This document shows, in pieces, positions 34,389 through 46,733 of a stretch of DNA of 64,000 bases. Positions within the stretch are counted from its first letter, which is position 1; every line of letters starts with the position of its first letter. Below the pieces are notes generated by a model. It was not told the origin of the DNA. It did no database searches and saw only the letters and a list, made by a program, of their open reading frames with translations. The DNA is from Apium graveolens (Eukaryota > Streptophyta > Magnoliopsida > Apiales > Apiaceae), in NCBI RefSeq assembly GCF_009905375.1, contig NC_133650.1:143600476-143664475 (forward strand), in the 5' to 3' direction. Made by a program: the position numbers and the translations under genes.

Positions 34389-35731
34389 TGAAAGGCATAT
34401 GGCATAACCTATTTGTATATTCGAGGATTTAACTCAACTCAAATAAGAATGTAATAAGTAAATAGTGGATCTATTGTCAGAGAGATCTCACTAAGTAACA
34501 TCTGTCAAAGGGTTAAGAAACATTATTCATCTACAGACTTGAAGACTTAATTCACTGGAAGAAGCTCAAGAAATTGATCAAGTCCCAGTGATATAAATCA
34601 AGATTGTGGATTTAACCAAGTGACAGAGATCTCGTCAGGGTATCAATTAATTACAAGGATTTAATCTGAAGAAAATCCAGAGTATCAAGGTCAAGGCATG
34701 AAGAAACGTCACGGAAGTTAGTCACTCATGAACCAGACAGTACATCGAGTGTCAACATTGAAGTGGTGGAATTGATTCATAATTTCAGTGATTTTCAGAA
34801 GATACTCAGAAGAATGGATGCTGCTCAAGATTAGTATTAATTCTCTATTAATTAATTAAGTCATATAATTTAATTAATAAAATGAATTATATCTGCAAAG
34901 ATTAATTTATTGATTAATTGAATTATTTGTTTAATTAATTCAGAATTAATATTAAGGTTTTTCAGGATTTTAATTGATTTAAAATCTGTTATTAATTCTT
35001 AAAGTCAACTGATTGTATTAGTATGACAATCGGTATGACAATCAATAGTCATACCGAAAGTCATGCTAATTCAAAAGGATTGTCTTATCAGATTTTTTAT
35101 TACATTAAAATCTATTATTAATTCAGTAAGACAATCTGATTTTGAACTACTATGACAATCGGTATGACAATTGATAGTCATACCGAAAGTCTTGCTAGTT
35201 CATTCTGATTGTCTTGCCAGCTCAAAGAGATTGTCATGCCAATACATTCTACTCGACTGATTGGATTAAAAGAAGCAGAAGAAGACATTCATGCATTAAT
35301 TTATTCAATAGAACACACAAGTCAAGAACACAGCAGAAAACAAAGGCACGGCATTTTATTTTTCATCTGCTTTATTCAAGATCAAAATTCTAGATTGAAA
35401 AGTTAAATCCAATCCACTAGAATTATTTATCTTGTTCTTGTGTATCAATCTAGCGGATTAAAATCCCTAGAACTTAATCTCAAATCGCATTTAGCATTTG
35501 ATCTTTTAATTGCAAAAATAGAAAAAGTTCATGTCGAATTTATTCTAGATTTATAATAATTGATTTGAGATTAATCCCTTGTAACCGATACCGTAGTTGT
35601 AACACCTTTCAAGTTTAATAAAAGTTTTATTTAACTTGAATTTTGTTTCACATTTTTATTCCGCATTTTATTCGATTAAACGGTATTGTTTGCATTCAAC
35701 CCCCCTTCTACAAACAAATTGGGACCTAACA
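34389..35731 (+). repeat. 3' LTR of element B (1343 bp)
   Basis: Near-identical to 22563-23906, with the same two palindromic blocks at about 35018-35066 and 35145-35200. Ends GGGACCTAACA followed by the GCAGG duplicate. Confidence 0.93.
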
Positions 35732-36313
35732 GCAGGTCTAAGTAAAGTCTCCTTCCACCTGTTGAATTCATCACTACAAAAATCACTGAAGCTTGAAGCT
35801 GCAGATATTGTTTTAAATGGACAATGACAAAAGCTTGAACAACGTGCATCTAGCTGAATCTTTCCACCTAGAAATAATGTCAAAAAGGGGGAGAATATAT
35901 CTAAATACAAAAACAGCTGTTGGATGTTGCCAGGCAATAATACTCTCTTCATGATAGGGGAGAGAAGAGTAATACTCTCTTCTTGATAGGGGAAGAGAAG
36001 AGTAAATCTAAATGCATCGGGGAGGTTGACCTATGCATTTAGTTAGATTTTTGACATCATCAATCAGAACTTGTGCATAATTTCATAATGAAAAAGTTGG
36101 GGGAGATTGTAATATATAAGTGATGATGTCAAAGATTACTGAAGATGACAATATCATTAGTGTTCCTGATCAAAGTGTGAAGCAAAGCTAAATGGACATC
36201 TGATCGAATGAGAAGAATGAACTGTTACTTTTCATAATCTATAAAAGTTGGGGTTAGTATTGTTAATATGCATGAATGTGTGTTAAGCAATCTTCTCACC
36301 AATTGGGGGAGAT
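35732..36313 (+). other. 3' end of copia A's internal region, up to its polypurine tract
   Basis: Continues element A after B. A short frame with LLNSSLQKSLKLEAADIVLNG (~35755-35825) followed by KKGENISKYK looks like the end of a decayed accessory protein. A 33-bp near-duplication (aatactctcttcttgatagggg) lies at 35937-36002. AATTGGGGGAGAT (36301-36313) is the polypurine tract. Confidence 0.5.
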
Positions 36314-36593
36314 TGTTATGCAACACATGCCTGTATCTTAACAAGACTAAGATAACTTGTCAACCCTAAGTAAGTTATATTGTTATCTTAGTTTGTATTT
36401 ATACTTGTAACACTTAAAGTCTGTAAAAATGCAAAAGAGCAAACTAGAGTCTTTTTTCTGAAACAGTATCAAGCCTAAGGATTCTATCTGGAAGAAGATC
36501 AAGATGATCACGCCTCTGAAGAAATTTAAAGAAGCTTGGAGTTGAATAAATCTGTTTGGATAAAAATACTCTAAGTCAAGATCTCTACAAGTC
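36314..36593 (+). repeat. 3' LTR of copia A, truncated (280 bp)
   Basis: Begins TGTTATGCAACACATGCCTG and matches the minus-strand start of element F's LTR (60502 downward) through ctctacaagtc. There it is cut off by fragment G. This shows A and F belong to one family. Confidence 0.85.
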
Positions 36594-39500
36594 ACTATAA
36601 TCGAAGGATCGAACAAATGACCGCTTCTTTTAATAATGTAAAACAATGGTCCGATGAGTTTCTAACATCTTACATGAAGCGCTACAAGCAAGAGTGTAAG
36701 AAAGTGTCATCGTTGGATGAAAACCAAGCTATGGGATTCTTTTATAGTGGTTTGGACAACAAAAGAAGTAGGAAGTTGCTGAAGTCGCTCTTTGATTTTC
36801 CTTTATCAAGCCTCAATGATATGTACACCAGGGCAGAAAAAATCAGGCAAAGAGAAGAATACTTGGCACAAGTAGCCCAAAGAAGAGTGAAAAGTCTTCA
36901 AAGAAGGATAGGTCTCCTGAGCATCAATAGAACTCACCTAATCGATCGAAGAATGACAAGTCTAAAGATAAATTTTATGCAGATCATTCATCATAGAGGA
37001 AATGAAATAGGGATGAGACCGTTTTCATGTTGCTTAATACATCAAGGTCTTGGATCCTGAATGAAATCAAGGATATGCCGGACTTTGAAAGGCCTCGAAA
37101 ACAGAATTTTCCAAATTACAAGAAAAACACCAACAAGTACTGTGATTGATTGAAAGACTTATCAAAGATGGCGAGTTCGATCGATTCATTGAAAAAGACA
37201 AGGAACAAAGAGGAGATACCCAAAACAATCAAAGGCAAGTATATGGAGAGATCAACACTATCTCTAGTAGGACGGTGGTGGGTCATGACACCAAAACTTC
37301 TAAGAAGTGTTATGCCAATGAAGTGTATAATCTTTACAAGCAAAATGATCGACCAAAACAAGAGGCGCCCATTACCTTTTCAAGAGATGATTATGTGGGG
37401 GTGACTTGGCCTCACGAAGATCCATTCATGTTCACATGTTATCTCCATGATTATAAGGTTCGAAAGGTTCTGGTCCATGGCGGTAGCTCAGCGAATATAA
37501 TTTTCAAGAAAGATTATGACCAACTTAATTTGGGAGTAGAAGAGATGGATCAATGTGTTGAACCACCATTTTGTGGACTTGGAAATCAACAACTATAGAC
37601 AAGTGATCATATATCTCAAACTAAGCATCGGGAAAGATCCCAATAAGGTAACCCATGAGCATAAATTTTATATTCTTGATGTAAACTTTCCTTATAATGT
37701 AATTTTGGGATGACCCATGTTGGTAAAGTTTCAAGCTACATGTTTAATCCCACATCTCAAGTTGAAATTTTCTATTGGTGAAAGAATAGGTGAGATTAGA
37801 GGTTATCAGGTTATGGCGAGAACTATGGGTCTTGATGAGATGAATGAGAAACATGCAAAAGAAGGTTGAACCAATGAGCCAGAGGATGAGGGAAATAAGA
37901 GAAAGGAAAATGATGGTAACAAGTCACTTTTTCCTAAGAAGAAGACTTAATTCAACACTGAATGAGAGAGATTTATGGCAGATTGGACTAATCCTATTGC
38001 AAAACCTGCTAAAAACACTAAACAGGTTGAACTCGCACTAGGTGATTTTGAACACATGGTAACCATCGGAAAAGACATTCCAACATCAAAAAAGCATTGA
38101 TTGAGGTTTTAAAGGAGTACAGAGATATCTTTGCATGGGGAGCTGAAGATATGCCGGGAATAGAAAGAGATATATCGGAGCACAAACTTCATGTGAATGA
38201 TGATTATGTTGTCGTTCGACAAAAGAAAAGAAACTTTGCTCCCAAGCGCCAGAAAGTAAATGAGGAAGAGGTCAAGTAGTTATTGAACACGGTATTTTTG
38301 AGGAGGTCCAATTTTCTGAATGGTTGTCAAAGGTGGTTGTTGTTAAAAAAGCAAATGGGAAGTGGCGTATGTGTATAGATTATACAGATCTTAACAAAAC
38401 TTGTCCAAAGGATCATTATCCACTTTCGAACATTGATCAACTCATTAACGCTACTGCCAAATAATCTATGCTCATCTTTTTGGATGTTTTTTCTAGATAT
38501 CATCTCATAGTTATGGCCGATAAGGATGTACTCAAGACTATATTCATCATACATCATGGAACTTGGGCAGATCTTAAGATGCCCTTCGGCTTACTCAATG
38601 CCGAAGCAACTTATCAGCGGATGATCAAAAAAGTGTTTAAAAGGAAAATTGGAAAAAATATGGAATGTTACATTGATGATATTATTATGAAAAGTGATGA
38701 TATAACTCATGTTGATGATTTGAGAGAGTGCTTTGCAACTCTTCGAAAGAAAAATATGAGGGTGAATCCAACCAAGTGCACATTTAACGTCAGATTGAAA
38801 ACATTTCTAGGTTACGTGGTCAGCAAAAGAGGAATTGAAGCAAATCCAGAGAAAATTCAAGATGTCATTGACATGAAAGTGCCTCAGACTAAAAGGGATG
38901 TTCAGAAGTCAATTGGTAGATCGGCGCCCTTCAGCGTTTCATCTCATGAAATGCAGAAAACGCTTGACACACTTAGGGGGGTTAAAGAATTTAACTGGAC
39001 ATAGGAATGTGAAGAAGCTTTCAACAAAGTTAAAGAATATTTGTCTACACCTCCATTGGTGACAAGTCCTATAAGGGAAGAAACACTTAAACTTTACATA
39101 GATGCAACTAATCGGATAGTGGAAGCAATGTTGATTAAAAATCATTCAGGGATCCAAAGGCTAGTGTTTTATGTAAGTCATGCATTAAAGGATGTTGAAA
39201 CTAGATATCCCAATATTGAGAAGTTGGCCTTAGGGATGATTAAAACATCAAAGAAATTGAAACATTACTTCCAAGGAAGAACAATTGATGTGATTACTGA
39301 TCAACCATTAAAAAAGGTCTTACACAAACCCAAATTGTCAGGAAAATTAATGGTATGGTTAGTTGAACTTGGTGAGCATGATATTGTATATAAACCCCGA
39401 ACCGCCATCAAAGCACAAGCACAAATTTTATGGTGAAATGTTCCTTTAGTAAACCAATGGGATGATATAAATAATCAGGTTGATGACTCTCTGAGGACTT

Positions 39501-39677
39501 GGACACTTTATGTTGATGGATCAGTTGCACAAGAAAAGTATGGAGGTGGATCCTGAAAAGCCCCAATGGATTTGAAGTATGCTAAGCAGTACATTTTACT
39601 TTTAAAGTGACGAACAATGAAGCTGAGTATGAAGCCCTGATATCTGGGATGAAGTTTTCCCGAATCTTAGAGTTAAC
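36594..39677 (+). pseudogene. Decayed Ty3/gypsy (Tat-like) gag-pol fragment G
   Basis: Gag-like FLTSYMKRYKQECKKVSS at 36617, then an aspartic protease region where VLVHGGSSANII replaces the expected D-G with H-G, then RT with KANGKWRMCIDYTDLNK, MPFGLLNAEATYQR and YIDDII. The first RNase H (TLKLYIDATNR, VFYVSHAL) follows, and finally a second RNase H start (WTLYVDGS, NEAEYEAL). Two RNase H domains are characteristic of the Tat lineage (Ogre/Retand). Stops and frameshifts are frequent, neither LTR is present at the left end, and copia D enters at 39678. Confidence 0.85.
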
Positions 39678-40561
39678 TGAAGGGTTTCGAGCACATAAAT
39701 GCAACAGAAACATTAATTAAAATATGAAAAATCAGAGTTTTCGAAACCCACCGCAGGATCCATGCAAAAAACATATATTTAATTCGTAGATCAGATTGTT
39801 TACCTTAAGAAGCTTTACGATTATGGTTGTCAAAAGGAGATCCTAGCTTTAACTGAACACCACGTATCCCGCCTTAATGATCTACGCCGTAGAGGTATCC
39901 ACACAAAAGCTGGTACGGAAGAGGCGTGTACTAGCACCAAGAACAGACCTGTTTTCCCCTCTCTCACTCTCTCACCTTTAGCTGCTAGTGTTTTATGTTT
40001 TTATCTAATAAAAATGTAACCCTAATTTTAGCCTTAAGGATGTTTATATAGAGAGGCCAAAAATAGTCCTAACCCTAATCGAAATTAGAGTTTATTAAAA
40101 TCTGAAATTCTATTTATTTAATAATTAAGTTTAATTCAACTACTAAATAACAACTGAATTGCAGATTTAATAATATACAAATTCGAAATTCATTTGTCCC
40201 ATTAATTATGTCCAACTTAATTAATAATAAATAATTCAAATTTCCTTTTTAATTCAAATCCGAATTTGAATTAAATATTCCTCCATGCTTTCTTTGTGCG
40301 ATCCTATAGGTTATTATACGTTGGCAATAATTTAAATATCTCATATTTAAATTATAAACAATGAGTGGCATATAGTAATACATCTATGATATCCAAGTAA
40401 TAATAATTGAATCGGTGATCGATTAAACCTTTCGTGAATAATGTACAATATAATATAATCCCTTTAACCAAATATTATAGATTAAACTAGAGGCATGTAA
40501 TTTGTCATCCTCATCAATGTTTAATTTAGGTTTCCTTGATCAATGAGTAAACTATCATATA
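39678..40561 (-). repeat. Copia D 3' LTR, left segment
   Basis: Begins TGAAGGGTTTCGAG inside the second RNase H of G and continues to the insertion of element C. A minus-strand TATA box (CTATATAAAC) lies at about 40037-40046. It continues at 50448: the sequence atcatat joins atatcaaatc across element C. Confidence 0.7.
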
Positions 40562-41906
40562 TGTTAGGTCCCAATTTGTTTGTAGAAGGGGGGGGGGTTG
40601 AATGCAAACAATACCGTTTAAACGAATAAAATGCGGAATAAAAATATGAAACAAAATTCAAGTTAAATAAAACTTTTATTAAACTTGAAAGGTGTTACAA
40701 CTACGGTATCGATTACAAGGGATTAATCTCAAATCAATTATTAAAAATCTAGAATAAATTCGACATGAACTTTTTCTATTTTTGCAATTAAAAGATCAAA
40801 TGCTAAATGCGATTTGAGATTAAGTTCTAGGGATTTTAATCCGCTAGATTGATACACAAGAACAAGATAAATAATTCTAGTGGATTGGATTTAACTTTTC
40901 AATCTAGAATTTTGATCTTGAATAAAGCAGATGAAAAATAAAATGTTGTGCCTTTGTTTTCTGCTGTGTTCTTGACTTGTGTGTTCTGTTGAATTATTTT
41001 GCATGAATGTCTTCTGCTGCTTCTTTTAATCCAATCAGTCGAGTAGAATGTATTGGCATGACAATCTCTTTGAGCTGGCAAGACAATCAAAATGAACTAG
41101 CAAGACTTTCGGTATGACTATCAATTGTCATACCGATTGTCATAGTAGTTCAAAATCAGATTGTCTTACTGAATTAATAATAGATTTTAATGTAATAAAA
41201 AATCTGATAAGACAATCCTTTTGAATTAGCATGACTTTCGGTATGACTATTGATTGTCATACCGATTGTCATACTAATACAATCAGTTGACTTAAGGAAT
41301 TAATAACAGATTTTAAATCAATTAAAATCCTGAAAAACCTTAATATTAATTCTGAATTAATTAAACAATTAATTCAATTAATCAATAAATTAATCTTTGC
41401 AGATATAATTCATTTTATTAATTAAATTATATGACTTAATTAATTAATAGAGAATTAATACTAATCTTGAGCAGCATCCATTCTTCTGAGTATCTTCTGA
41501 AAATCACTAAAATTATGAATCAATTCCACCACTTCAATGTTGACACTCGATGTATTGTCTGGTTCATGAGTTACTAACTTCCGTGACGTTTCTTCATGCC
41601 TTGACCTTGATACTCTGGATTTTCTTCAGATTAAATCCTTGTAATTAATTGATACCCTGACGAGATCTCTGTCACTTGGTTAAATCCACAATCTTGATTT
41701 ATATCATTGAGGCTTGATCAATTTCTTGAGCTTCTTCCAGTGAATTAATTCTTCAAGTCTGTAGATGAATAATGTTTCTTAACCCTTTGACAGATGTTAC
41801 TTAGTGAGATCTCTCTGACAATAGATCCACTATTTACTTATTACATTCTTATTTGAGTTGAGTTAAATCCTCGAATATACAAATAGGCTATGCCATATGC
41901 CTTTCA
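40562..41906 (-). repeat. 3' LTR of element C (1345 bp)
   Basis: Reverse complement of the element B LTR with the same palindromic blocks (about 41100-41145 and 41228-41278). A G run of 9-10 near 40590 corresponds to the C8 run in B. Confidence 0.93.
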
Positions 41907-42360
41907 ATCTCCCCCTATTTGCTTGTTAGACAATAACAACAAATACCTAGAGGATAACTCAACTAACAAATAAGAAAAAGATATAAACAGTAATGCAAAG
42001 TAAATAGCAGAAAAGTTCTGGATTATATTTAACATTTTCCAGATTCCAAAAGAAATTTACAAGTGAATACAAGATAGATGTTCCTCTAGCCTGAACATAT
42101 AACTACATTAGACTATCTTGATTCATAAAGCTCTAATCATATTACATTGAGTTTTGAGCTAATTGACTTCAGTTGTCTTCTCTTCTGACTTCACCTTCTT
42201 TTAAATCTTGAAGCAACTCTTTGTCAAAGACACGATCTTTTAAATCTTGAAGCAACTCTTTAAAAATCTAATCCAAGGCTTAAATTTTTCCACATCACAT
42301 TTTTCCGGATTAAAATAACCAACCTGATTATGCGCGACAATTTAGAAATTGAGAGCCATT
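41907..42360 (-). pseudogene. Remnant of the accessory gene of element C
   Basis: Minus strand: the polypurine tract (41921-41907) and the last part of the B-type accessory gene are joined directly to its first ~33 codons (ATG at 42360-42358; MALNF-stop, then VAHNQVGYFNPEKCDVEKF). A ~35-bp segment (aaagagttgcttcaagattt) appears twice at the join (about 42190-42265), so the deletion left a short duplication. A stop replaces codon 6. Confidence 0.8.
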
Positions 42361-42714
42361 TAAAATAATAATAAGACACACACTTTCAGAATTTTAAGAA
42401 TAATATTAAGAAAATTCGAATTAATTAAATTAATTTAATAATTCGAATTAAATTAATTATAATCGAAAAATTTAGACAGAAATGTATCTCGTTAAAATTC
42501 TTAACTCACAAACGCAGATTTGAAAAGCCAAAAGACACAAAACAGAAATTAAAATTTAAATCAAAAATACCCAAAATCAACAAACACAATGATTAAAAAA
42601 AAATTTGGCAGCACTCCTGTATGTATATACTTGTATGTATATATAGCAGGAGTGATGTATGCTGAGTAAAAACTCGAGTAAGGAAAACAAGGAAGCAGTT
42701 TTGAGTTTGATCGA

Positions 42715-42758
<44 letters not shown>

Positions 42759-43600
42759 AAGAGAAAAAAAATGAAAGACTGTTGGAATTTTTAACAAAAA
42801 CTGAACTTAATGATTTTAACAAGACAAAGACACACTAAATAGACAACTGGTATGACAATTCGGGATAGTCTTACCGATTGTCATACCGATAGTCATACAA
42901 GGCAATTTTGAAGAAAAAAAACAAAAAACAAAACAAATAATAATATATAACTGGTATGACAATCTGATAGTCATACTGATTGTCATACCAGTACAAAATA
43001 AAACATAATATATCTGATATTAATTTTATTACTGGCATGACAATCAATAGTCATACCGATTGTCTTGCCAGTTATAAAATTAAACTGATTAAATAAAACA
43101 AGTATTAGTACTGGAATGACTTTCAGCAGGACAATTTAATTGTCTTGCCGATTGTCATTCTAGTATAAAATAAATTAAGTATTTTTTAAATATACTGAAT
43201 AATTAACATAAAAACTGTTAAAAAAACACATAAACAAAAAATATATAAAATATTACAATTACAGAAAACTGAAATGAATATGGCAGAAAATATTTACATA
43301 ATTAAAATAATTAAAATATTTCAGAGATAATAATATTTTCAGTCCAAAAATAGATTTCTTTTGAATTTTAACAAATTAAATTTATAGAAAAATATTTTTA
43401 GAGAAAATAAAATATTCTGAGACATTAAAATTAACAATTTGAGTAAATAAATAAGATAAGATAATAAAAATTCCATAGAAATAAGCAAGACATATGATAA
43501 AATGATAAAATAAATTTGCAAATGAATTTTTCATTTATGAAAAATTCATTTGTAAATTCATTCAAGAACAGATCTCAGATATTAACTAAATTAATCACTA
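42361..43600 (-). promoter_or_regulatory. Post-pol regulatory region of element C
   Basis: Counterpart of 29532-30716, with the palindromic TATGACAATCGG blocks at about 42845-43165 and an expanded (AG)n run of ~20 repeats at 42717-42755. The matching (CT)n in B is about half as long. No gene. Confidence 0.55.
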
Positions 43601-46600
43601 AAACTATTCAACATGCCCAATTTACCAACTAATCTGGTAAATGTGGATTCATCAAGTGGTTTAGTGAAAATATCTGCTATTTGTTCTTCTGTTGGAACAA
43701 AAAATAGTTCAACATAAAATAGGAATTTTGTTTAATACAGAGCCATAGTCTCGTAGCTGGTTCCTAATCCACAAGATCTGAGCACAGCAGCTTCCAGCAG
43801 CAATATATTCAGCCTCGGCCGTTGAGTTGGAAACTGTTTGCTGTTTCTTGCTGTACCATGAGACTAGCCTGCTTTCTAGGAATTGACAACTCTCTGAGGT
43901 GCTTTTCCTATCAACAACACTTCCTGCGTAATCTTAATCTGTATATCCAACAAGGTTAAAACCAGATTCTTTAGGGTACCAAATACCTAGATTTGGTGTT
44001 CCCTTAAGATATCTTAAGATTCGTTTAACAGCAACGAGATGAATATCTCTAGGATCCTCTTGGAACCTTGTACATAAGCATGTAGCATATATAATATCTG
44101 GTCTACTTACAGTAAGATAGAGTAACGAGCCAATCATACCTCTGTAGCTTGTGACACCTACCTTAATGGAGTTTTCACATGGTCCAAGCTTGACAGCTGT
44201 AGTTGATGGAGTCCTTGCTGATGCAGAATCCTCTAGATTATACTTTTTGAGGAGTTCCTTGAGATACTTGGATTGACAAATAAATATTCCATCTAACCTT
44301 TGATTTACTTGTAATCCAAGAAAGAACTTCAGCTCTCCCATCATGCTCATTTCAAACTTGCTGTGCATTAACTTAGCAAATCTCTTACAGAGATTATCAT
44401 TAGTAGACCCAAATATTATATCATCCACATAGACTTGGACTAATATAGTATCATTCTTATGTTTTTTAGAAAAGAGAGTTTTGTCTATGACACCTCTAAT
44501 AAAGCTATTTTCAATAAGAAATTCAGAGAGAGTGTCATACTATTTTCTTGGAGACTGTTTGAGCCCATAGATAGCCTTGAAAAGAAAGAAGACAAAATCC
44601 AAATGATCTGGATCTTCAAAACCAGGAGGTTGCTCTACATATACCTCTTCATCCAACTTTCCATTCAGAAAGGCGCTCTTGACATCCATTTGATAAACTT
44701 TAAAGTTTGAGAATGTTGCGAATGCCAGAAATATCCTGATGGCCTCAAGTCTAGCCACTGGAGCATAGGTTTCATCATAATCAATGCCTTCAGCTTGAGA
44801 ATACCCTTTTGCTACCAGTCTTGCCTTGTTTCTTGTAACCACACCATCTTCATCTAGTTTATTCCTGAATACCCACCTAGTACCAACAGCTTTCTTGTGT
44901 GTAGGTCTAGGTACTAGTTTCCAGACTTGTTGACTTTCAAACTGATTGAGCTCATCTTGCATAGCAATCACCCAATCTGGATCAGTTAGTGCTTCTTCAA
45001 TCTTCTTAGGTTCCATCTCAGAAAGAAATCCTGAGAACAGACACTCATTTTGAGTAGCACGTCTAGTTCTGACTCCAACATCTGGATCACCAATAATCAA
45101 CTCAAAAGGGTGAGCTTTATTCCAGACAGTCTGTCTTGGAAGATTTGATCTTGATGATTCGCCTTGAAATTCATTGTGATGTTGTGTCCTACTAGATGAT
45201 CCTTCAGCATCTCCCCCTGAGTTGTTGCCATGTTGACTTGAAGATTCTCCGTCAGTAGCAGTGGTATCTCCATTGTTGCCAAAGTTTCCATCACTATTAC
45301 CTTGAGTATCATCATGATTAACAGGTTCTTCACCAGCAACAACCTCAGGTTCTTGACCATGTTCTGATTCTGAATCTTATATATCATCAAACTTCAGTTT
45401 CTCAGAAGGATCTTCAGTTTGGATACTAGGGAGTTTAGTGTCATCAAATATAACATTAACACTTTCAGTTACTTTGTGTTGATCAATGATATACACTCTG
45501 TATGATCTTCTTCCATATCCAACAAAAATACCCTCATATGCCTTTGCCTCGAACTTACCACGACGATCATCTCCATCCTTGAGCATGAAGCATCTGGCAC
45601 CAAATACATGAAAGTATTTGATAGAAGGTTTCTGTTCATTCAAAATCTCATAAGGAGTTTTCATGAAGTCTTTGTTGATTAGAGTTCGATTCTGAGTATA
45701 ACATGCAGTATTGACAGCTTCAGCCCAAAAGTACATTGGAAGACCTGATTCACTTAACATCGTTCTTGCAGCTTCAATCAATGTACGATTCTTCCTTTCT
45801 ACCACTCCATTTTGCTGAGGGGTTCTAGGAGCTGAAAATTGTCTGGTAATCCCTTTGTCTGTACAGAATCCATTGAGAAGTGCATTCTTGAATTCTGTCC
45901 CATTATCTGACCTTATTGCTCTAACAGGGACGTTAGAATCTAACTCAATCATCTTGATATGATCAATCACAACTTGTGGTGTTTCATCCTTAGAGTGAAG
46001 AAATAAAACCCACGTATACTTGGAATAGTCATCAACTATCACAAGACAGTAACACTTCTTTGACATCGAAAGAACATTAAGTGGTCCAAATAAATCCATG
46101 TGTAATAATTGCAGAACACCAGTTATGGAAGATGTGTCAGTGCCTCTGTGACTTACTTTCTTTGACTTTCCTTTCTGGCAAGCCTCACATAATCCTTCTG
46201 GAGAGAATTCCAGCTGAGGCAGACCTCTTACCAATTCTCTTTTTACAAGAGAATTCATTATTTTGAAATTGAGATGAGAAAGTCTCTTGTGCCATAGCCA
46301 ACTCTCATCTGACGATGCCTTTGCATAGAAGCAATTGACTTCAGGATTGCTTCCAGAGTTCATGTCAGCTACGAATAGATTTCCTTTCCGGATTCCCATT
46401 AAGGAGGGTTTTTCACTTTTCTTGTACAGAATTTGACACTTCAGCTTGTCGAATAAAACATTGTAGCCGTTGTCACAGAATTGACTAATGCTAAGCAGAT
46501 TATGTTCAAGTCCTTGCACAACATACACATTTTCAATGATAACATTTCCATCTAGCAAACAGCCATATCCCTCCGTTAAACCTTTGATGTTATCTCCAAA

Positions 46601-46733
46601 GGTAACCACTGGGCCAGCTTTCTCAACCACATTTGATAGCAGGGCTCTATCTCCGATCATATGTCTTGACGATCCGCTGTCAAGAATCCACACTACCGGT
46701 TGTACCTGTTTAATGCCCTGCAATACAAAGGGA
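43601..46733 (-). pseudogene. pol: Pol polyprotein of element C, several stops and a 110-bp deletion
   Basis: Same domain order as in B. Protease [14 protein letters not shown] at ~46690, integrase and RT intact in sequence. In-frame stops at 45379-45377 (FDDI-stop-DSE), 44542-44540 (SPRK-stop-YDT, a Trp codon in B) and 43936-43934 (GYTD-stop-DYA). A 110-bp deletion at about 43718, relative to B 29301-29410, removes the NTSAIAI…HFIREH part of RNase H and shifts the frame. Pol is again +1 relative to gag. Confidence 0.92.

Larger units (their letters stand above)
22563..35731 (+). mobile_element. Copia element B, complete (13.2 kb) with a long accessory gene
   Basis: Order: 5' LTR 22563-23906, primer site 23909, gag 24005-26278, pol to 29531, hairpin array 29958-30241, large accessory frame 30717-34126, polypurine tract 34375-34388, 3' LTR 34389-35731, all within a GCAGG duplication. 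The LTRs differ at roughly 14 positions that I could find by eye (about 1%), so insertion is recent. Nevertheless gag, pol and the accessory frame each carry stops. Size, LTR length and a post-pol ORF fit the Maximus/SIRE lineage of plant copia elements. Confidence 0.93.

Noticed and set aside
39678..39682. Target duplication for copia D
   Set aside because: The other end of D is lost, so a duplicate cannot be shown.
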